The notes under the pieces were generated by a model. The model searched no databases. It saw nothing but the letters and a program-made list of their open reading frames with translations, and was not told the origin of the DNA. A DNA stretch of 64,000 nucleotides from Lepidodermella squamata. Its lineage: Eukaryota > Gastrotricha. Of this stretch, positions 11,274 through 20,979 are shown one piece after another. The stretch is from assembly GCA_047495785.1 (NCBI GenBank), contig JBLDXI010000007.1:1364001-1428000 (forward strand). The letters run 5' to 3'. A program made the translations under genes and the position numbers. How positions within the stretch are numbered: position 1 is the first letter of the stretch; each line of letters begins with the position of its first letter.

Positions 11274-11380
11274 TGCGTCTCAGTGATGGTCGAGGCATGT
11301 TACTCATCCCTTTATCCAGCCTGCATTCGATTCTTTATTTCAGTGAAATTAACTGAAAATAGGCTTGCCAAGAATTTAAT

Positions 11381-12412
11381 CTAATGACTACTAGTTATGT
11401 CCCGGATCCAATTCAGAACTTCAGTATTGATTTTAGCTCCAACTTGAATCTTTTTCGATGTGGACAGCATTTGCTTATCCATGTTAACAAAAACGTGACT
11501 GCTTACCGCTACCAGTGTCCATTTGATGCCTATATCTGGTCCAAATGGGTAGTCTATGATTGCCCAAGGACCACCGGAATCGCCCTGATGAGCGCCACTT
11601 GTCGCGCAAACTTCAATACTTGCGTTGAACAGGTTGTCAATCGCCTCGCAATAGGGATTCGGCTTCATTGCACAGGCTTTCATTTGAAGAATGTTTGGTT
11701 CTTGGCCGGTGTGGTCCTTACCCCAGCCAGCCATCACCACTGGCTCGTCATTCCACACCCTTTCAACAACGTTTGTCGGTATGCAGATTGGACTTAATTT
11801 CTTATTGAATCGCGGTAAAGTGGCTGAAGATAAACTTTAGGTCGCGATAGATTAGGAAAATCGTTTTCGCTTACGTATGATCTTGAGCAGAGCGAAGTCA
11901 TAACTATATGTTTTATGGGCGTAATCAGGCTGCAGGAAATAAACGAAATCGACGCCCAGCGTCAAATCCCTTGCATATTCGAAATTATCTGGATCGATAA
12001 CAGTGCCGCCGAACAGCATTACGAACATTTTGAAAGGGTTTATTTCAGTGATGCAATGAGCGGCTGTTAGTATCCATTCGCGATCTATGACAACCGCTCC
12101 GCATCGCCTTACCATTTCGATTCCATGAACTGTACTGAGACCCTTCATGATGATTAGGACTTGATAAGGAAATTCGCCTTCCAAGGCTTCTTTACCATTG
12201 ACAATTCTCGCAGCGGCGCGATTGAGACAGCGTTGCGAAAGTGATTGCTTTCCTAATGTACTGCGGCGAAAATGTCTAGTGGAATGATCATGGTAGATAT
12301 AATTATCCAAAGTTGAGCCAAAGCCACATTTGGTCGGATTGAAGGCATCGAGTAAGGCTTCTGCCATGCCGAAGATTATAAAAGCAAGGATTAAAACGTT
12401 TGGATACTGCAT
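11381..12412 (-). CDS. secreted S1-family serine protease (protease F)
   Basis: Exons 12412-11875 and 11823-11381 join over a 51-bp intron in phase 1, giving 326 residues. There is a signal peptide (about 1-19), propeptide Cys in KCGFG, activation site R-IVNG, His in LTAAHC, Asp in YSYDFAL and Ser in GDSGG. The propeptide is somewhat longer and more basic than in the paralogues. It is the first (5'-most) member of the array and next to the tRNA cluster. Confidence 0.9.
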
Positions 12413-12489
12413 ATCTGGATTATTCTAATGTAAGCCAACGGTGCTTAGTTAAAAGGAATAAATGAACCGCCAAACCAGGAACAGACGAA

Positions 12490-12516
12490 TATATAAATTA
12501 TTCCTTCCATATCGCT
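12490..12516 (-). promoter_or_regulatory. shared upstream element of protease F
   Basis: The minus strand reads GATATGGAAGGAATAATTTA, running directly into TATATATT, 78 nt before the ATG. It is the clearest example of the element next to a TATA-like stretch. Confidence 0.5.
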
Positions 12517-12603
12517 TGCTGGAACGACAAGGATCTGTAGAAACCACCAATGGCACTACCGAACATCATCATTTTCGACTTCAGTAAACTATAATTTCAG
12601 ACA

Positions 12604-12675
12604 AGCAGAGTGGCGCAGTGGAAGCGCGCTGGGCCCATAACCCAGAGGTCTGTAGATCGAAACTACGCTCTGCTA
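12604..12675 (+). tRNA. initiator tRNA-Met (CAT)
   Basis: A 72-nt cloverleaf with AGCAGAG/CTCTGCT acceptor stem, anticodon loop CCATAAC and the initiator-type T loop ATCGAAAC. A T run follows (GTTTTTA). Confidence 0.95.
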
Positions 12676-12790
12676 AATGTCGCAATGTTTTTATCAGAAT
12701 TTCGATGAAAATAGGAATAACCAAATGACTTCAGCATCCGCGAATCGTTCAACTGCTGCGTGGGGTCGATCGCGTGGACCTTTGGCCACT

Positions 12791-12951
12791 AAACTTACCT
12801 GGCACTGGGATGAACCGAGCTCAGCAAGTCGGTCGCCCCAGGGCGAGGCGGGCCATTGCACTGCGGTCCGCTGACCCCTGCGCTCTGCCTCATCGGTGGA
12901 GTCGGGTGCAAAATATTTCACTTGGGTAACGGCGTTCGCGCCACACCCGTA
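12791..12951 (+). ncRNA. U1 spliceosomal snRNA
   Basis: It starts AAACTTACCTGGC, the 5' splice-site recognition sequence of U1. It contains CCCAGGGCGAGGC, the U1A loop ATTGCACT, GCTGACCCCTGCG and a 3' stem-loop GGCGTTCGCGCC. About 161 nt, near the usual 164. The loop that binds U1-70K in other animals (ATCACGAAGG) looks diverged here, and the Sm-site candidate AATATTTCA is not a perfect consensus. It lies inside the tRNA cluster on the plus strand. The 3' end is approximate. Confidence 0.85.
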
Positions 12952-13143
12952 AAAGCAATGAAAAAGTTGCCACATTTCTCGAAAATATCCCGCCCTTTCC
13001 AGAATAATACTTTTAAGCCATCAATTTACCACTTTGTCATGACAGCGGTCTCCGACTTTTATAGACGGTTTCATGACGGTTTCCCTCGGAATTTTGATTT
13101 TATTCTCAAGGTCAATTTGTTACTCGTTGTACCTTTCCATCAA

Positions 13144-13225
13144 GGTAGCGTGGCCGAGTGGTCTAAGGCGCTAGATTTAGGCTCTAGTCTCTTCGGAGGC
13201 GTGGGTTCGAACCCCACCGCTGCCA
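13144..13225 (+). tRNA. tRNA-Leu (TAG)
   Basis: An 82-nt class II tRNA with acceptor GGTAGCG/CGCTGCC, anticodon loop TTTAGGC, a long variable arm and T loop TTCGAAC. Confidence 0.95.
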
Positions 13226-13387
13226 TCATTTTGCTATCAGCCACGGTTGACACAGAAACTCTAAACTAATTCCAGCAGGCAGTTGAGAAAATATTTCAAG
13301 TCATGCGTGACTCAGGGCAATTAGGATACATATTTATTATTCAATAGCCAACTATATCCTGTCAGCTGGTCACTTATACTTCAGCAA

Positions 13388-13469
13388 GTCGCTATGCCCG
13401 AGTGGTTAAGGGGTCTGACTAGAAATCAGATGCGGTCTCCGCGCGTAGGTTCAAATCCTACTGGCGACG
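13388..13469 (+). tRNA. tRNA-Ser (AGA)
   Basis: An 82-nt class II tRNA with acceptor GTCGCTA/TGGCGAC, anticodon loop CTAGAAA and a long variable arm. A TTTTT run follows. Confidence 0.95.
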
Positions 13470-13543
13470 ACACTTTTTGCAGATTGATTGGAAATCTGAA
13501 TTCAGCAACAGTTCCCTTCGATAATAGTCCTCACATTCATGAG

Positions 13544-13615
13544 GCGTCAGTGGTGTAACGGTCAGCATGGTTGCCTTCCAAGCAGCCGATCCGGGTTCGA
13601 CTCCCGGCTGACGCA
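13544..13615 (+). tRNA. tRNA-Gly (TCC)
   Basis: 72 nt, acceptor GCGTCAG/CTGACGC, anticodon loop CTTCCAA, T loop TTCGACT. A T run follows. Confidence 0.95.
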
Positions 13616-13702
13616 CACGTTTTTACAGCACACGCTCGATACTACCAAACGCATTACTACAGTAACGATTGAAGGTGATCTTGCCCGAAGCAGTGTTCGA
13701 AA

Positions 13703-13774
13703 GGTTCCATGGTGTAGCGGTTAGCACTCTGGACTCTGAATCCAGCGACTCGAGTTCGATTCTCGATGGGACCT
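13703..13774 (+). tRNA. tRNA-Gln (CTG)
   Basis: 72 nt, acceptor GGTTCCA/TGGGACC, anticodon loop ACTCTGAA region giving CTG, T loop TTCGATT. A TTTTTT run follows. Confidence 0.93.
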
Positions 13775-13846
13775 TGATATGTTTTTTCAAACGAACCTGA
13801 GATCATTGTAGTTACCATGTTGGGAACTTTTTCATGTACTAGCCTA

Positions 13847-13918
13847 GGGGGCATAGCTCAGTGGTAGAGCGTCTCATTCGCATTGTGAAGGTCTCGGGTT
13901 CAATCCCCGATGCCTCCA
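13847..13918 (+). tRNA. tRNA-Ala (CGC)
   Basis: 72 nt, acceptor GGGGGCA/TGCCTCC, intact D and T arms, anticodon loop TTCGCAT. The anticodon stem has one T/T mismatch, so it may be slightly impaired. A TTTTT run follows. Confidence 0.85.
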
Positions 13919-13975
13919 GTTGGCCACTTTTTCACATTATTAATGGGAAATTAAAAGCAAAAAGTCGTAAAATGG

Positions 13976-14059
13976 TGTCAGAAGTGGGGTTCGAACCCAC
14001 GCCCTCTTTCGAGGACCAGATCTTGAGTCTGGCGCCTTAGACCGCTCGGCCATCCTGAC
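13976..14059 (-). tRNA. tRNA-Leu (CAA)
   Basis: An 84-nt class II tRNA on the minus strand, acceptor GTCAGGA/TTCTGAC, anticodon loop CTCAAGA, long variable arm. Confidence 0.93.
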
Positions 14060-14168
14060 TGCTTAACCAACCTTTCGATTATTTGCAAATCAACACGCTG
14101 TTTCTAGCTTCGAGCAATCAAAATCAGAGCGATCTTGAAACCTTGCATAGGCTGCAGCTGACAAGAGA

Positions 14169-14241
14169 GGCGCTGTGGCGAAATGGCTATCGCGTCGGAC
14201 TTCGGATCCGAAGATTGTGGGTTCGAGTCCCATCAGCGTCA
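14169..14241 (+). tRNA. tRNA-Arg (TCG)
   Basis: 73 nt, acceptor GGCGCTG/CAGCGTC with one G-T pair, anticodon loop CTTCGGA, T loop TTCGAGT. A TTTTTT run follows. Confidence 0.93.
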
Positions 14242-14365
14242 TTTGCTCCTTTTTTATTATTTTTGTTAATTTTCAATATCAGGCTTCAAAAGCCAATATA
14301 TTCTATTTTAATTCTAATTTTGCTGATTTCGTACATTGACCAACAATTAGCCTCGCATATCACGG

Positions 14366-14438
14366 GCCTTCCTAGCTCAGTCGGTAGAGCATGTGACTTT
14401 TAATCACAGGGTCGGGGGTTCGAGTCCCCCGGAGGGCG
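14366..14438 (+). tRNA. tRNA-Lys (TTT)
   Basis: 73 nt, acceptor GCCTTCC/GGAGGGC, anticodon loop CTTTTAA, T loop TTCGAGT. A TTTTT run follows. Confidence 0.95.
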
Positions 14439-14512
14439 CAAGCTTTTTACCCAAAGTAACTTGTTTATAGGAAGTAACTTGCTAATGCTGCTAAGATGAC
14501 GAAGATCTCGAA

Positions 14513-14595
14513 GGGGGATTAAATCAAATGGTAGAGCGCTCGCTTAGCATGCGAGAGGTAACGGGATCGACGCCCGGGATCGACGGATACCTCCA
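14513..14595 (+). pseudogene. tRNA-Ala (AGC) pseudogene with duplicated T-arm segment
   Basis: Starts as a normal tRNA-Ala with anticodon loop TTAGCAT. The A box is altered (TTAAATCA where TTAGCTCA is expected). An 11-base direct repeat, CGGGATCGACG, disrupts the T arm and lengthens the gene to 83 nt. Both internal promoter boxes are affected. Confidence 0.75.
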
Positions 14596-14743
14596 TACTT
14601 TTTTCGGCTAGCCCGTAAGATAAGATCAGATAAGTAAAGCAAATTATGAGAGGATTTTGACACTCAAATATTTGAGCATTGGGATGTCTTCCGTCCCTTT
14701 TTATAAAGCCAACACATGCTCAACATTTAAAAGGTTAAAAAAG

Positions 14744-14815
14744 TTCCCTGACCGGGAATCGAACCCGGGCCGCCGCGGTGAAAGCGCGGAATCCTAACCA
14801 CTAGACCATCAGGGA
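14744..14815 (-). tRNA. tRNA-Glu (TTC)
   Basis: 72 nt on the minus strand, acceptor TCCCTGA/TCAGGGA, anticodon loop TTTCACC, T loop TTCGATT. Confidence 0.95.
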
Positions 14816-14903
14816 GGCGCGAACTCTCGTGTACTGTGAAGAACTCAACCTATCATCGTCATCATGTTAATGTAGGCTGCAGCTCTATGAAAAAATGAAA
14901 TAT

Positions 14904-14975
14904 GGGCCCGTTCGGGAATTGAACCCGAGACCTCTCGCACCCGAAGCGAGAATCATACCCCTAGACCAACGGGCC
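14904..14975 (-). tRNA. tRNA-Pro (CGG)
   Basis: 72 nt on the minus strand, acceptor GGCCCGT/ACGGGCC, anticodon loop TTCGGGT, T loop TTCAATT. Confidence 0.95.
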
Positions 14976-15125
14976 AGCCTGACTTTGATAACTGGCTAAC
15001 AACACGCATAGACTTTACTCGAATGTCTGCAGTTCGACTGATAACAGAGCTATCTCGGCTGTCATGCTCAAGTCAAAGCTTCGCGACAGTGCAGGCTGCT
15101 ATGAATTTGCAACAAAAAAAACTTG

Positions 15126-15142
15126 CGCTCCTGGGTGGGCTC

Positions 15143-15182
<40 letters not shown>

Positions 15183-15199
15183 AATTGCGCCACAGAAGC
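15126..15199 (-). tRNA. tRNA-Asn (GTT)
   Basis: 74 nt on the minus strand, acceptor GCTTCTG/CAGGAGC, anticodon loop TGTTAAC, T loop TTCGAGC. A T run follows on the transcribed side. Confidence 0.94.
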
Positions 15200-15356
15200 T
15201 GGCTAATAGCAGACTCGGCATTAGCGATCGAGCTGATTGATCTGACCTCGGCTGCGGCCTAGCTTTAACAAAGCGCATCGCTCGTTCTTGGCGTAAAATA
15301 TAGATAGAGCTGAATTTTTCTTCATCAATGATCCTCAGCCGTTTTAGCTCAGCCAA

Positions 15357-15442
15357 CCCGCGATAGCTCAGCTGGTAGAGCGGAGGACTGTAGATGAAGA
15401 GCAGCTATCCTTAGGTCGGTGGTTCAAGTCCGCCTCGCGGGA
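15357..15442 (+). tRNA. tRNA-Tyr (GTA) with 13-nt intron
   Basis: Acceptor CCCGCGA/TCGCGGG and anticodon loop CTGTAGA interrupted after position 37 by a 13-nt intron (15394-15406). This is the canonical intron site of eukaryotic tRNA-Tyr. Confidence 0.94.
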
Positions 15443-15515
15443 TCGCATCGTTTTTCGCTTTCGCCACAGCTTTTCATGCCTATTAGAAGTGAAAATAAGC
15501 TGATAGTTGTGTAAA

Positions 15516-15587
15516 GGCCCGTTGGTCTAGGGGTATGATTCTCGCTTTGGGTGCGAGAGGTCTCGGGTTTAAATCCCGGACGGGCCC
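15516..15587 (+). tRNA. tRNA-Pro (TGG)
   Basis: 72 nt, acceptor GGCCCGT/ACGGGCC, anticodon loop TTTGGGT. The T loop reads TTTAAAT where TTCAAAT is usual, so C56 of the B box is changed. A T run follows. Confidence 0.85.
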
Positions 15588-15647
15588 AAGCTTTTTGAGC
15601 TAATGGCTGAAGTAGCTGAAGATGTATGCAATTATGAATAAACTTGA

Positions 15648-15718
15648 GCATATAATGTTATGTGGTAGAATTCTCGCCTGCCACGCGGGAGGCCCGGGTT
15701 CGATTCCCGGCCGATGCA
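15648..15718 (+). pseudogene. tRNA-Gly (GCC), probably a pseudogene
   Basis: The anticodon arm (loop CTGCCAC) and T arm are perfect. The first 15 or so bases are degraded: only four acceptor pairs form with CCGATGC, and the A box TGGTTCAGTGG is replaced by ATGTTATGTGG. Confidence 0.7.
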
Positions 15719-15801
15719 AGCGACCCAACTTTTGCTTGCATTTAAGCTGCACCAGAGCGTAGAAAAATCAAAAGCTCTGAAAACTGAAGACCTTTCAGTA
15801 A

Positions 15802-15875
15802 TCCTTGTTAGTATAGTGGTTAGTATCCCCGCGCCTGTCACGCGGGAGACCAGGGTTCGATTCCCTGCCAAGGCG
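15802..15875 (+). pseudogene. tRNA-Asp (GTC), probably a pseudogene
   Basis: A tRNA-Asp backbone with normal D and T arms. Two extra bases in the anticodon arm (CCCGCGCCTGTCACGCGGG) displace the loop, and two acceptor pairs are mismatched (1-72 and 7-66). Length 74 instead of 72. Confidence 0.65.
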
Positions 15876-16908
15876 TCAGCTTTTTTCTGCGGCGCATAGG
15901 TTTCGAACCAATTTTCTGAGAAACGTGCTAAAACGTTGATTGCCGCCCGATGTCATGCCCGATGTGGCGAACCCATCGACCCAAATTACCCCAAATGCCG
16001 GTTTCGCAGACCCAAGCCGGACCTCCGAACGGAAATCAACCTGGACCGGGACGGGAACGGCCCGTTTTACCGGTTTTAGAACTGCATTATTAAAATCGCA
16101 AGAAAATAGCGAAAACATGATACCTAACGCATACAATCGCGTTATTCGTTATTCACCTAAAAGTCAGATCAATCTGTTTTGGGAGGCTTCTAAGACCCAC
16201 GGAGCCTCTCGATGAAGGTCCGTAAATTAGCCGGAAGCCGTGAACCGACCCCAACCCTCTGATACGCTTGCAAAACATGACACTGCCGCACTAATGCTGA
16301 CAGTTGGGGCAATGAGCGAATCAGGAAAATCTACTTTTTCCTTGGATTTTACCATTTTCCCCATGTCTAATTAAAAATTCAAATTTTCCGATGACGCATT
16401 TTGAGACCGATATCGGACCTTGAACGGGAACGGACCGGGAACCACCGGACCTGTTTCCAACACGGCCTTAGAGGGCATTCGACTTGTGAATTCTAGCGGA
16501 CAGCACCACCCTCCCAACTTTTGATTTCCAATTTTTGAAGGCGACGAATTGCGACGAAAACCACTGGCGGGCTCAAATGCGGTTCCTGGTTGCGTCATGC
16601 GAAATTGAACCCTGTCCCAAGCGATTATTTCCCTTCAGATTCTCAGCAGCCTCTGCTTCACTCTCCCATGAATTAAACTGGCAGCGAAAAGGAGACAATA
16701 AATAATTAGTAAATAAAAAGTCATCAGTCATTATCATGGTTTTGACAACTTTACTTTCTAAGTCTTTCCCGGATAGTTTCACGACAAGCGGATCATACAT
16801 ATAAAAAATCAGGTATTAATTGCATAAAATGCTAACATAGCATTTGTAGCAGCATTTGATGCAGAGTAAGTCAGTTTGAAAAAGCTGGACCGAATTTCGG
16901 AATAGTCC
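15876..16908. other. spacer with GGAACGG/CCGG-rich repeat patches
   Basis: No gene recognised. Patches near 16010-16075 and 16400-16460 are rich in ACGGGAACGG, GGACCGGGA and CCGGACCT. They resemble the patch at 32440-32532 and the subterminal repeats of some DNA transposons. Confidence 0.4.
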
Positions 16909-19715
16909 TCATAAATTTCGCAAAAAGTTGACAACGTCATTGTGGCCTTTACGTCGAGCCAAGTCGATTGGCTTAGCAGCATAATTATTCCGAAATTTCG
17001 CCAACTCAGGTCGATGCCCGCAGAGATATCGAACAACATCTAAATGGCCTGCCGAGGCAGCTAGATGAAGAGCCGAAAAGTTCTGAGGTGCGAAATCTGG
17101 TTTAACCTCGCTGAGCTGCGAAGGGTCTGCGCCGCCTTCGATCAAAGCCGTTACTGAGGCTAGATGGCCTTTTTCAGCTGCGACCATCAACGAATCTTGA
17201 CCCATGAAATTACGAATGTGCAAATTCGACCCGGCTGATAGCAAAAATCGAACGATAGATGAGCGATTATTCGATGCCGCTATCATTAGGGGCGGTCCTT
17301 TTAGGATGTGGGAATCGTTAATGATGCCAGGGTTCACGCCGACAAGGTATTTGACCACCTTTAAACGGCCCTCTTCTGCAGCAGTTTGAAGGGGCGTCAG
17401 GCCATCTGAACCTCTCAAAGTCGCATCGGCACCTCTTGAAATGAGTAGTTCGACGGCTTTCAGCTGCCCCTGAGCCGCAGCTTCACATAACGGAAGAGGC
17501 ATAGAATCCTCAGTAATAATCACTACGTTCTCTGAGGGAAGGGGGCAATCCTGATCGCGCTTGTCGTTGACATCAGCTCCCATTTCTTCAATAAGGAAGC
17601 GCATGATGTCGATAAAACCAGCTTCGGAGGCGATATGCAGAGGTGCGCGACGGAGAAAGTCATAATTGTAAACAAGTTCCGGATCGCGAGTAGCCAAAAA
17701 TTTGACCACCTGCGATAACAAGTTCATTTAACATTTTATTGAAATTAAATTTAGTTATAATTTCAAATTGGTTTTTTATTCAACACGGATTAAAATAATT
17801 TCTATTGAATTTGAAAAAAAATAATTTTCAATTTTCAATCTTTTTGAATTTTCGTGTGAATTTTTGTCGCTGAACTTGAATTAACTCTCACTTGAACTCA
17901 TTCCATGTCATACCTCTAGGTGATTATTTCTGGTAGCCAGGTGAATCGCAGTTGTTTCATCTGAATCGAGATCGAAAGGATCGTATTCGTAAATTTTAGC
18001 CCTCACATCGACGCCACATTCTTCGACAAGAAAGCGGACGAGGTCGAGATGGCCTAATTCACTTGCGTGGTGCAGCAGTCTCTTCATGAAGTCGAAACTA
18101 TCAGCGTGCTCAGCGACGAACCCAACACAATCTGCCGGCAGATCAGCCATGATTTTCTTGATCGAATCGATATCGCCTGCTTTGGCGAACTGATGAACGT
18201 TTTTCAGAGCGGTATTTGGCGGCAACTACAATAAACATTTGAACATAAAACAATCTGAACTTGAACTCGGCATTCCAATGTCTCACCTCTTCAAAATCGG
18301 CTTCGGAAACGAGATTAATGGTTCCAAGAACGATTGAAGCCAAACGCTTTGTCGGTTTTGCTGGTTCGAACTTGATGTCGCAAATCGATGCAGATTTTTG
18401 AAGCTTCTTGATCAGCAAATTGTTTTTATCCGATTGTTGAAGAGCTAAGAACAATTCACCAAGGTCTTCGAGAGCGAATTGACTCGAATCAAAAGAAGAT
18501 AAGTCCATGATTTTAGACGATAGAGCTGGCAGACTATCATTGTCAAGCGAAGCCTTCAAGCGATTTATCGAATTCAGTTGCTGCTTTTCTTTCGTATTCA
18601 GATCATCGAGCAATTTCGACTTGGATCTTCGGATCTTCGCCAAAATTTCTCGTTCGAAATCATCGCAAGCCTTATGAATCTCCTCTCTCGCTTTCGCAGT
18701 TTGATCCAAAGAGAATGCTTCAAATTTTCGGCATTGGCGCAAATAAAATCTCGAGCGGGTTGCCACTCGCGTTGCACCTGAAATTGATATAAAAATATGT
18801 AAATGGAAAAATCGAAAAAATGAGCATTAAAAATTATTTGTGTTTAAATTTTCAGTCGGCACTAAAGGTACTAAGAATTGCGCCAAATTTTCAATTTAAC
18901 CACAGAGACTATGATTATTTTTTATGTATAAAATTGGAATTTTCAGAAATTTTTGAAATTTTGTACAGTGAATTTTTTATAAGTAAAAAATGCCGGCTAG
19001 CATGCTAACATCCGAGTCGGACAGGCTCAAAATGTGCCTTAGTCGCCTCTAAAAAGTCCAAGAAAATTTGAAAGATTTTCACAAGCGGATTTTAACATTT
19101 TTACGGAATTTTAGTAAAGTTTCAATAAAAACAGTATGATCGAAATCGAAGGTCGCAAAATAAATTCAACTTACTTGCTGTCCAAGGACAATCGTTTCCA
19201 TGCGGACGGTTTCCGCGTGACGGTCAGCGCAAAAACGGCAAAATTTCAACTGGCAGTGGCCGCAAGATACCGGGTGGTCAGTTAACGGGACATGAGGACA
19301 ATTCGCCTTCAGCGCATCGAAAACTGGATCGTGAAACTGTTCAGCTTTCTCCCAATGCTCAGCGAGCCGTTTCAAAGCGTAGTTCATCGGAAGATCTGAA
19401 AAAAACAATTTTCAAATTGAATGAACTCTGGTTAATTTCTCAAGTTTTACCTCCAACCAAGGCGCGTGATGCGGAACACTCGGGACATACAACGGTCAAA
19501 TTGCTTTTTATGTGTTTTCGAATGCAATTAACGCATTGGTGGTGCCCACATTCGACAAAGAATTTTAGTTGCCGCCGCTCTGGCGACGCAAAACACCAAT
19601 CGGTGCAGTGCTTGCATTCAATGATCTGAAAAGAAGAAAAATCATGACAGTTCTCGGCGGCTCTAAGAAGGCGTTATTGTCTCACTTTCATAAAATCCCC
19701 GAGCTCTGCAGCCAT
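16909..19715 (-). CDS. RING/B-box-like/coiled-coil/ankyrin protein, paralogue 1, with one frame break
   Basis: Six minus-strand exons: 19715-19686, 19625-19451, 19395-19175, 18777-18287, 18225-17914 and 17709-16909. Exon 2 is a C3HC4-type RING (CKHC...CGHHQC..C...CPEC). Exon 3 is a zinc region with CGHC...C..C...H, B-box-like. Exon 4 is coiled coil and exons 5-6 are ankyrin repeats ending FLRNL. This is a TRIM-like layout in which ankyrin repeats replace the usual C-terminal domain. RING proteins of this kind are usually ubiquitin ligases; the substrate is unknown. Exon 4 is 491 nt, one short of a multiple of three. Its start matches paralogue 2 (V..NW..R...NAE) in one frame and its remainder in another, so a one-base deletion lies near 18695-18735. 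It is a pseudogene or a sequence error. Confidence 0.8.
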
Positions 19716-20146
19716 TTTGCTCAAAACAATAGCAAAAAATCTAAGCAGAAAACAGACGATTCAAGTCCGCAATTCACAGCGTCCAAAAAGCAAAAACGCT
19801 GAAAATCCTCCTCCAGCCGAATTCTCGAGGTTGAAAATCGGCTAATAATTCTCCGATCGAAGTGAAACCAAGACCAAAATGTTTGAGTTGAAAATTATTT
19901 AGATTGAAAACGGCAGAGAGAATTCCGAGAAAAACTTGTCTATCGCACGAAACGAGGAAAAATTCTCAAATTTGAGGCAAATATTAAGGTGGATTTTTCT
20001 AAGAAGACTTAGTATCGCAAGAATATCATTCCGGCCATAAAAGTGAAGTTGTTTCCTAGCTTTGAGTGGAAAATCGACGAAGTAAAAAGTGCACGCAAAG
20101 GTCATAATTTTTGTGCTCGCTGCTCTTTGCGGAACAAACGAAACAC
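19716..20146. other. 5' flank of paralogue 1
   Basis: Contains the presumed promoter and 5' leader of the minus-strand RING/ankyrin gene 1. No other feature was recognised up to the MITE. Confidence 0.5.
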
Positions 20147-20979
20147 CATAGATAAATAAATACAGTAGATCTGACACGCTAGTACATTTATGTGTGCCGA
20201 GATGACTCATCACGATTTTTTGCTTTTTGGGTCGCGCGCCCGAAGAAATCACTTGATGAGGGTAATAATCTGTGTACTGCAAAAAGTGACCAGCTATCAA
20301 CTGAAAAAGGCTGCCTATTTTGAAATTGAAAAATCTCAAATAGCGTCATAACCGATTTGGCTGAAAAAATTCACGGGAACAGGGATTGTGATCAGCTTCA
20401 TTTTGATATAATTTATAGAGCCGGCAAGTTGACCAGTTGGGAGGGAAAATTCGCGGTATTTTGACGGGTAAAACCCTAACAAAATAATTTATTTTTGTTT
20501 CCATAATATTCTAAATATTTTGTATCCACAAATTATCGTATGAAAATTCTTTCAATAACTTCTGGAATTTTCATGGTAATTTTAGAATGTTTTACCTCTT
20601 TTTAGTAATGATTCATCACAGGAAACTCGGCAAAAATAGCATATAAAACATTGTAAAAGTAGGTCTTTTTGAAAATTCACAAAAAATCAGTGGAAAGGTT
20701 GCCGCCTGTAAAATTTATACCAACACGTAGATGAGAGCTCCATTAACATGTGACCGAAAAATCAGCCAAATCGGTTATGACGCTATTTGAGATTTTTCAA
20801 TTTCAAAATAGGCAGCCTTTTTCAGTTGATAGCTGGTCACTTTTTGCAGTACACAGATTATTACCCTCATCAAGTGATTTCTTCGGGCGCGCGACCCAAA
20901 AAGCAAAAAATCGTGATGAGTCATCTCGGCACACATAAATGTACTAGCGTGTCAGATCTACTGTATTTATTTATCTATG
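20147..20979. mobile_element. MITE with 218-bp inverted ends and 8-bp target duplication
   Basis: Left arm 20147-20364 and right arm 20762-20979 are inverted copies that look identical by eye. The ends read CATAGATAAATAAATACAG. The element is flanked by CGAAACAC on both sides (20139-20146 and 20980-20987), an 8-bp target-site duplication. The interior (about 400 bp) has no significant frame. Eight-bp duplications are made by hAT and P-type transposases among others; the ends do not settle which. Non-autonomous; arm identity suggests recent activity. Confidence 0.88.

Noticed and set aside
12604-15875. tRNA cluster as mitochondrial insertion or viral tRNA array
   Set aside because: tRNAs are full-size eukaryotic nuclear types with Pol III terminators, an initiator tRNA and an intron-bearing Tyr; no mitochondrial protein or rRNA genes, and no viral genes nearby.
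15876-16136. 91-residue plus and 86-residue minus overlapping frames after the tRNA cluster
   Set aside because: They lie on GGAACGG-type repeats with no initiation, splice or family support.
19899-20339. 146-residue minus-strand ORF, and a 77-residue plus-strand ORF at 20787-21020 sharing its first 64 residues
   Set aside because: Both read the two inverted arms of the MITE; the shared peptide is a by-product of the inverted repeat.
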